From the NCBI GenBank assembly GCA_039707655.1, contig CM077665.1:446275531-446339530 (forward strand): a DNA stretch of 64,000 bases. The letters are read 5' to 3'. The translations under genes were made by a program, and so were the position numbers. Positions 57,804 to 64,000 of this stretch are shown piece by piece. Source of the DNA: Elymus sibiricus. Its lineage: Eukaryota; Streptophyta; Magnoliopsida; Poales; Poaceae. The notes below the pieces were generated by a model that saw only the letters and a program-made list of their open reading frames with translations, was not told the DNA's origin and ran no database searches. Position 1 is the stretch's first letter. The number at the start of each line of letters is the position of its first letter.

Positions 57804-59484
57804 AGAAGTTCTTGAGGGGTGACTGCGCCAATAAAATTCACTCATATTCATTACTGGCAAGGACTATTTGCAATCAACTCCAACCTTATGCAATAGTTCA
57901 AGGAGTCACACATTCCCTCAAAGGTAAGCAAGGGACAAGGTAATGAAAGAATCCATGGACATCACCATGTATACATTGCACTCCATGTCCATAGATATCC
58001 TTGTATTTGTCTCTTGTGTGGGACTAACCCATGTAGGTGAGAAGAGTAAGGAAACAACGAGGATTGCTCCCAACTCAAGATGATCTTCCTCAGCTATGAG
58101 CATCCACTACTACATTACCCACACGAAGTCTTCTACGACAAACCCAAGGTTAGTTTATCCCTCTTAGGCGGGATGTCACATCAAGGGGGATCTTTACTCC
58201 AAGACTTGAGTTTAAGCATCTCTTAAATATGTGAACACATTAAATGCTTTATATAAAAGTGGCAACCCCACTTGTGCTTAAACGATGAGTATGACCTATG
58301 ATCAAGTATTCTTGCTTGGCTCCTAAGTCAATATACTCATATATAGATGACTCCATCATCGTCAAAGTGCTTGGTAGATACTAGAGTGGTTTTGCATGTT
58401 TGCCATATTTCATTTGACAATTTATTGTGTGAGCATGTTGGTATGCATATCTTTTCTCATTCGAGGATATCCAATTGTTGTTATTTGGCTTTCATTTTTC
58501 CTTGGCCAATTGGATATACAAGAATGCCTACGTACCTACCTCTAGCTATCTATGCTTTCTCGTCTCAAATTCTATTCATGCTTCATCACAAAATTTGAGC
58601 AAGCACTTCTCGAACCCTCTGTGTGAGGAGCACTCGGAGTTCCGTTTCGTTAAGAGCTGACTACCAAAACCTCCCCAGTGCAATCTCGGTGTAACCAACT
58701 CCAAAATCTTGGTTTCACCGATGCCTAGGGTTTATCTGGTTTTCAGAATCTCGGTAGCACCGATTCCACAATCTCGGCTTCACCGAGTTTCCCTGTCAAC
58801 TGACAGTAGAGGAACTCGGTGGCACCGATATTTTAGAACTGGTGTCACCAACAGCTACAGGTACTTATACTCCGCGGAAACGGTTTTTGAAATTCACTTC
58901 TTCAAAGTCATGGTCCCCACAAACCCTAGCTGCCGCTCGCGTCTACGAACTTCGCCTTCGACTCCCCGTGCACCCTCGCTGTTGACGGAATCTCCACCGC
59001 CGTCGATGCCGTAGAGGATTCCTCACCGAGTTAGAGTGAGATCCCGATCCCCTCTTGCGCTCCCTTATCAATTTCTTGCGCATTAGGTTTGCTCCATCTA
59101 TAAGCCACTGTTTGAGATTGATCTATCCACGAAAACCTTCCATTAGAATAGAAGATCAAAAAAAAATTAGGGTTGGACGTCCGCCAAGTGTGTCTAGGTG
59201 ACACCGAGTTGGAAATATCGGTCTTACCGATCTGTGATTTAGGGCAACCGAGAACACTCTCGGTGAAACCAAGTTTCTCTTTTCGGTCTCACCGAAAAGA
59301 GTTGCCAGGTTTCTGTAATATGAGAGTGTCAGTCTCGGTGGCTCCGAATTCTCTAACTCGGTGGTACCGAAACCCCCTTAGCAAAAATCCTAAAGTAAGA
59401 ATTTGAGTTCAAATTTGAGAAGATCTTCTATGTTTTGTGATGCTCAACCCCTCTGCTCTTCTATACTCTATTCACAGGGTCAGC
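57804..59484 (+). other. Non-coding internal region of the SIRE-type element
   Basis: No ORF with recognisable domains. 58690-59380 again contains ATCTCGGTnnCACCGA motifs like those in the LTR. A possible splice acceptor TCTATTCACAG ends just before the env-like ATG at 59485. Confidence 0.4.
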
Positions 59485-60731
59485 ATGTCAGGTTCTGATG
59501 ACAGCCAGAATGATTTGAGGCAGATGGAAGTTGACTTGAGTCCAGGCACAAGCCCCAATGCCAGTTCATCTTCTTCAGAGGATCCAGGCACCCCAAGTTC
59601 ACATGGGCTGCCCAAGGCTGCCACCAGGGCAAGGAAGAAGTTGAACTCAGATGAGGAAGATTCTGATTTTGTGCCAGAGGAAGACCTTGCAAAGAAGTTG
59701 CAAGAAAAGAAGGACAAAGCTACAAAGAAGGCTGCTTCTGAGGCCACATCAGCAAAGAGGACTATCAGAAAGGAGTATGCCACCTCTGAGTCTATGAGAG
59801 CACCTGAGAGTGCTAGAGAAACACATCTTTATTAGTTGAGCCTCCAAGGAAATCATTGCCTAAGAAGGCAGGAGAGAAGAAGAGATCCAGGAAGAGGATT
59901 GTCCATGTCATTGGCAGACCTACTTCCATGTATGAAGACCCAGAAGAAGCTGAGGAAGAGGCTGAGGAGGAAGAGCCAGCTGCTAAGGCTCCTCCATCCA
60001 AGAAGAAGAAGAAGTTACTTGATGATGCAATGCCCAAGGAAGCTCCTTCAAAGAGCAAGAAAACCGAGTCCAAGAAGCCAGTTCCTCCAAAATCCAAGAA
60101 GACTACCAGAGACATCCCTCTTGCTGCTAAGAACAAGAGATCTTCCACCACGGAAAAAGAAGATGATCTGTCAGTGCTGAGGAAGCTAAGACCACACTTG
60201 CCATTGCATAATGATGCAAACCCAGTAGCTGAAGACATGAACAAGAGGAAGGATGCAAGTCTGAGATTGTGGAGAGCAAATGATCCTTATGCCTCCAGAA
60301 GGAAGACTGATGTAGATGACAGATTCTACACCAAAGAACAGCATGACTTCTATGAGACTGTCCTATTGGACAAGAGCCCAGCTGTCAGTGACATGAGGTA
60401 TGTTGACTGGACATATATCAAGGAGATTGAAGATTTCTTTTCGAGTGTGCAAGATAACTTCAAGTGCATTGATATTGCAAACTTCGTTGGGAGAGAGTTT
60501 TCTGCTTGGAACGATGAGATGATCATGCAGTTCTACTCTACTGCTCACTTCTACCCAGATGGCAGGATTATATGGATGACTGAAGGAGTCAGGTACCAAT
60601 CCACTATTGATGAGTGGGCTACCATCTTAGGAGCCCCACAGGTAGAAGAAGGAGATCTGGAGGTGTATGCTGAAGCCAAGATGAATCATAATTCTATCGC
60701 AAATATGTACAAGGAGATCCCAGCTGCTTGA
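59485..60731 (+). pseudogene. Env-like/third ORF of a SIRE-type element
   Basis: Starts MSGSDDSQNDLRQMEVDLSP. It is a long acidic and Lys-rich low-complexity region (PEEAEEEAEEEEPAA, KKKKK) followed by a folded-looking domain (RFYTKEQHDFYETVLLD, YSTAHFYPDGRIIWMTEG) known from grass retroelements as a putative plant transposon protein domain. A frame change lies near 59820. The reading frame is cut by the Athila-type insertion: the TGA that ends it (60729-60731) is the first three bases of the inserted LTR. The function is unknown, and calling it env-like follows the position, not a visible fusion or membrane segment. Confidence 0.65.
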
Positions 60732-62247
60732 TACGTCTCCATCGTATCTATAATTTTTGATTGCTTCATGCCAATATTATACAACTTTCACATATTTTTG
60801 GCAACATTTTATATGATTTATTGGACTAACATATTGATCCAGTGCCCAATGCCAATTCCTGTTTTTTGTGTGTGTTTTGTTTTGCAGAAATTCCATATCA
60901 AACGAAGTCCAAACGTGATAAAAATTTACGGAGAATTTTTTTGGATTATTTGTGAATTTTGAGAAGTGGAATCAACGCAAACGGACGCCCACAGCAAGCA
61001 CGATACACCAGGGCGTGCCCAGGAGCCCAGGCGTGCCCTGGTGGGTTGTGCTCACCTCGTACGTCGGTTGGAGCTCTCCTTCGGGCGCAAGGAAGCTAAG
61101 TTTTGGAAAAAATCGTGTTAAAATCTCAGCGCAATCGGAGTTACGGATCTCCGGGAATATAAGAAACGGTTTTCGGCCAAAAAACAGAACGCGAAACAGA
61201 AGAGAACAGAGAGGGAGATCCAATCTAGGAGGGGCTCCTGCCCCTCCGCCGCCATGGAGGCCATGGACCAGAGGGGGAACTCTCCTCCCATCTAGGGGGG
61301 AGGCCAAGGAAGAAGAAGACGGAGGGGGGGCTCTCCCCCCCTCTCTCCCGGTGGCGCCGGAACGCCGCCGGGGCAATCATTGTGACGGCGATCTACACCA
61401 ACAACTTCGCCGCCGTCAACACTAACTCTCTCCCCTCCCCCTATGCAGCGGTCGAACACCTCTCTTCCCCGCTGTAATCTCTACTTAAACATGGTGCTCA
61501 ACTCCATATATTATTTCCGAATGATATTTGGCTATCCTATGATGTTTGAGTAGATCTCTTTTGTCCTATGGGTTAATTGTGGTATGATCTTATGGATGTG
61601 AGTTATATGTTGATATGGTGCTGTCCTATGGTGCCCTCCGTGTCGCGCAAACGTGAGGGATCCCCGCTGTAGGGTGTTGCAATATGTTCATGATTTGCCT
61701 AAGGTGGGTTGCTTGAGTGACAGAAGCATAAACCCGAGTAGGTGGGTTGTTGCGTATGGGAGTAAAGGGGACTTGATACTTAATGCTATGGTTGGGTTTT
61801 ACCTTAATAAACTTTGGTAGTTGCGGATGCTTGCTAGAGTTCCAATCATAAGTGCATATGATCCAAGTACGGAAAGTGTGTTAGCGTATGCCTCTCCCTC
61901 GTTGCATATGACAAGTATCTATCATATTATATTCAATTGCCTAGGGACAAACTTTCTCTTGCGAAAAGCTTTCTACTAAGTTATTTACTTTTATTGTTCT
62001 TTTATTAAAACAGCACCTAACTTTTATTTCCACGTTCTTTTTTGTCTTGCAATGTACTTGTAGTTTTATTCCCGCAAAGTAGTTTCATACTTGTTCTAGG
62101 TAAAGCAAGCATTAGCGTGCGTAGAGTTATATCGATGGTCGATAGAACTTGAGGTAATATTTGTTCTACCTTTAGCTCCTCGTTGGGTTCGACACTCTTA
62201 CTTATCGAAAAAGGCTACAAACGATCCCCTACACTTGTGGGTTATCA
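60729..62247 (+). repeat. 5' LTR of the Athila-type element
   Basis: TG..CA limits, GC-rich centre 61210-61440 and a downstream T-rich end. Contains no gene; the ORFs near 60952-61425 are composition artefacts. Confidence 0.85.
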
Positions 62248-62367
62248 AGACCTTTTTCTGGCGCCGTTCCCGGGGAGCAATAGAGTGGGGTGAATATTCT
62301 CGTGTGTGCTTGTTTGCTTTATCACTAAGTAGTTTTTATTTTGTGCTCTTGTTTTCTATCATTAGAT

Positions 62368-62919
62368 ATGGGTAGGAAATGCAAAATACCAAAAAAAATA
62401 GATGTACTTGCTGCTCCAAAAGTTGAGGAACCACTAGTGTTCCGTACTACCGAAGAATATTACATGGATCATCTTCGATCCATTTGTGCTCGTGCTGAAA
62501 ACCCAACTAGGTTAGTTGAGGGAAAATCATTAAATGAGCATGCTTATTATGTGCGACACTGCATATCTCAAAAAGGGAAACTCTTGTGGCATCAAATAAA
62601 TACTTTGTGTTGCTATGCTTGGAATTTATGTGAAATACATGATTTTACTTGGTGTTCTGAAGAAACTAAAAAACACCTTCCCTACCAATGTGTGCTTAAT
62701 GATAATGAAATACTATCTTCTTATGCCAAGGAAGCCTATTGTTATTTTGATGTTGAACAAATTGAAGAATTTGTTGCTTTTAAGGGTGCATATGAAATTG
62801 CTTCTTTGATTGAAAAGTATGATGCTACTCTTTACGAATCTGAAAATTTTGCCATACTTAAATATTGCTATGAAAACTATGCTTCTAATGCTTATGTTAA
62901 AGAATTTATTAAAGGATGA
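62368..62919 (+). CDS. Athila-type element internal ORF, unknown function
   Basis: 183 residues from MGRKCKIPKKIDVLAAPKVE at 62368, the ATG shortly after the primer-binding site. The sequence is rich in Tyr, Cys and Glu with no zinc knuckle or protease. It resembles the uncharacterised first ORF of non-autonomous Triticeae gypsy elements. A further ORF (63093-63710) in another frame continues the same style, so the original was probably a longer gag-like ORF interrupted by a frame change near 62915 and a TAA near 63024. Confidence 0.55.
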   Translation: MGRKCKIPKKIDVLAAPKVEEPLVFRTTEEYYMDHLRSICARAENPTRLVEGKSLNEHAYYVRHCISQKGKLLWHQINTLCCYAWNLCEIHDFTWCSEETKKHLPYQCVLNDNEILSSYAKEAYCYFDVEQIEEFVAFKGAYEIASLIEKYDATLYESENFAILKYCYENYASNAYVKEFIKG

Positions 62920-63092
62920 CCGCTGCCTTGGAAGAGACTAATATTTTACAGGAATCTATGGAAGAAGAAATTGTTGAAACTGTGAGCTCATTAGATGAAA
63001 AAGATGAGGAGGAGAGCGAAGAATAAAAGGAGGAAGAGCGGATTGATCACCCGTGCCCACCTTCTAATGAGAGTAACTCTTCAACTCATACA

Positions 63093-63710
63093 TTGTTTAA
63101 TTACCCTTCGTGCTTACCAAAGGATGAATGCTATGATAATTGCTATGATCCCGTGGATTCATTTGAAATATCCCTTTTTGATGAACTTGATGCTTACTAT
63201 GCTTGTGGCCATGATGCCAATATGAATTATGCTTATAAAGATGAACTTGCTATAGTTCCTTATGTTAAGCATGAAATTATTGCTATTGCACCTACACATG
63301 ATAGTCCTATTATCTTTTTGAATTCTCCCAACTACACTATATCGGAGAAGTTTGCTCTTATTAAGGATTACATTGATGGGTTGCGTTTTGCTACTACACA
63401 TGATGATTTTGATGAATATAATATGCATGTGCTTGCTTCTTGTAATTTCAATTATTATGAGAGAGGAACTAAATCTCCACCTCTTTATGTTTCCAATACT
63501 ATGAAATTGCAAGAAACTGTTTATACTATGCATTGGCCTTTACTTAATGTGCATGAATTGTTCTTGTATGACATGCCGATGCATAGGAAGAGAGTTAGAC
63601 TTCATTGTCAAATGATATATATCACTTTGTGCTCACTACTAAATTACAAATCATTGTTAACTAAAATTGGCTTTGATATACCTTGGGATCCGGGTGGATC
63701 CATTACTTGA
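63093..63710 (+). pseudogene. Continuation of the Athila-type internal ORF
   Basis: 205 residues (FNYPSCLPKDECYDNCYDPV at the start, GFDIPWDPGGSIT at the end) with no known domain. Open sequence in this frame extends upstream to the TAA near 63024. Beyond 63710 the sequence (AAGAAAGCACTGCCAGCGAG) is non-coding to the window end. Confidence 0.5.
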
Positions 63711-64000
63711 GCACTTTATGCCTAGCTTAATGGCTTTAAAGAAAGCACTGCCAGCGAGACAACCCGGAATTTTTAGAGAGTCAATTATTTCTGTTGTTTG
63801 CTTTTATAAAGTTTAAAAACAAAAAAATATAGAGGGGAACCTAAAACTTCACAAAAGGAAAGGTGAAAGTGAGAGGGATGATGAGCATCGTTGACGTGGG
63901 GGATATCCTTGAACTTTTGTTCATGCCCATGGAAGCTTTGTGAGTCTTGAATCAAGAAAACTTTTCCAACAAAAATAATTATCCCCTTGTACAAATCCAT

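Larger units (their letters stand above)
53989..60728 (+). mobile_element. SIRE-type copia derivative without pol
   Basis: LTR about 53989-55570 with many TCGGTnnCACCGA motifs and TATATATA at 54769-54776, then the primer-binding site TGGTATCAGAGC (55573-55584), gag (55625-57803), a non-coding stretch and an env-like ORF (59485-60728). No protease, integrase, reverse transcriptase or RNase H sequence is visible. The right end is cut by the Athila-type LTR at 60729. The LTR start is approximate because the TG is not clear. Confidence 0.7.
60729..64000 (+). mobile_element. Athila-type Ty3/gypsy element (Sabrina/WHAM/Fatima-like), 5' part
   Basis: 5' LTR 60729-62247 (1519 bp) from TGATACGTCTCCATCG to CTTGTGGGTTATCA. 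Primer-binding site TGGCGCCGTTCCCGGGG at 62259-62275, typical of Athila-type elements. The internal region has two ORFs of unknown function and runs past the window. The expected TSD partner is CTGCT (60724-60728). The family name within the group is uncertain. Confidence 0.85.

Noticed and set aside
60952..61425. 157-residue ORF in the Athila-type LTR
   Set aside because: Overlapped by an opposite-strand ORF of similar length in GC-rich LTR sequence; no domain.

Overview
This is nuclear DNA from a large-genome grass, almost certainly a Triticeae species (wheat, Aegilops or barley group). The evidence is Angela/WIS/BARE-type copia LTRs, a roughly 4.9 kb solo LTR resembling the Sukkula family, Athila-type gypsy LTRs opening TGATACGTCTCC, CTCCCTCCGT Stowaway MITEs, and spliceosomal introns with GT-AG borders. 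There are no operons or prokaryotic signals. Host genes are rare islands in nested transposons. All names come from recognising sequence by eye; no database was searched. Layout: 1-4.8 kb holds a large inverted-repeat element built of GAGGCAC/GTGCCTC units, AT-rich degenerate repeats, and a 572-bp tandem duplication with a Helitron-like 5' end and a tRNA-like T-arm. 4.8-8.1 kb is an eight-exon gene (329 codons) whose frame stays open across seven GT-AG introns; its introns and 3' flank carry non-LTR insertions and a Stowaway MITE. 8.1-12.5 kb holds GC-rich non-LTR-type retroelements and MITEs. 12.5-19.4 kb looks like a Helitron carrying an internal ~0.8 kb duplication and split by a 4910-bp solo LTR with target-site duplication (TSD) ATCAC. 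20.5-23.9 kb is copy A of a segmental duplication with an intact F-box/DUF295 gene. 25-37 kb is a truncated Reina-like chromovirus split by a complete, apparently very young Angela-type element with seemingly identical 1861-bp LTRs. 37.2-38.1 kb is a hairpin-unit minisatellite. 38.1-42.2 kb is the 5' part of a SIRE-type copia element interrupted by a two-LTR structure. 42.2-43.3 kb holds a broken B3-domain gene and an unidentified ORF. 43.8-51.0 kb is copy B of the F-box duplication, split by a full-length Reina-like element. 51.8-60.7 kb holds a short LTR, an Angela/WIS LTR and a pol-less SIRE-type element. 60.7-64 kb is the 5' part of an Athila-type element that runs off the window. The two F-box copies are informative as a pair: each carries insertions the other lacks, so each serves as the empty site for the other. 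Copy A has a non-LTR insertion and a Stowaway and keeps its ORF. Copy B carries an LTR retrotransposon inside the ORF and a CAG-to-TAG nonsense change. C-to-T-type nonsense mutations recur in the Reina-like gag-pol, the F-box pseudogene and possibly the B3 fragment, as expected from deamination of methylated cytosines. I found no clear new biological system. The best candidates for new observations are the near-palindromic motif arrays shared by unrelated LTRs, the hairpin minisatellite, the LTR-encoded polyprotein tails, and the odd LTR-flank-internal-LTR-flank structure at 38.5-40.9 kb.
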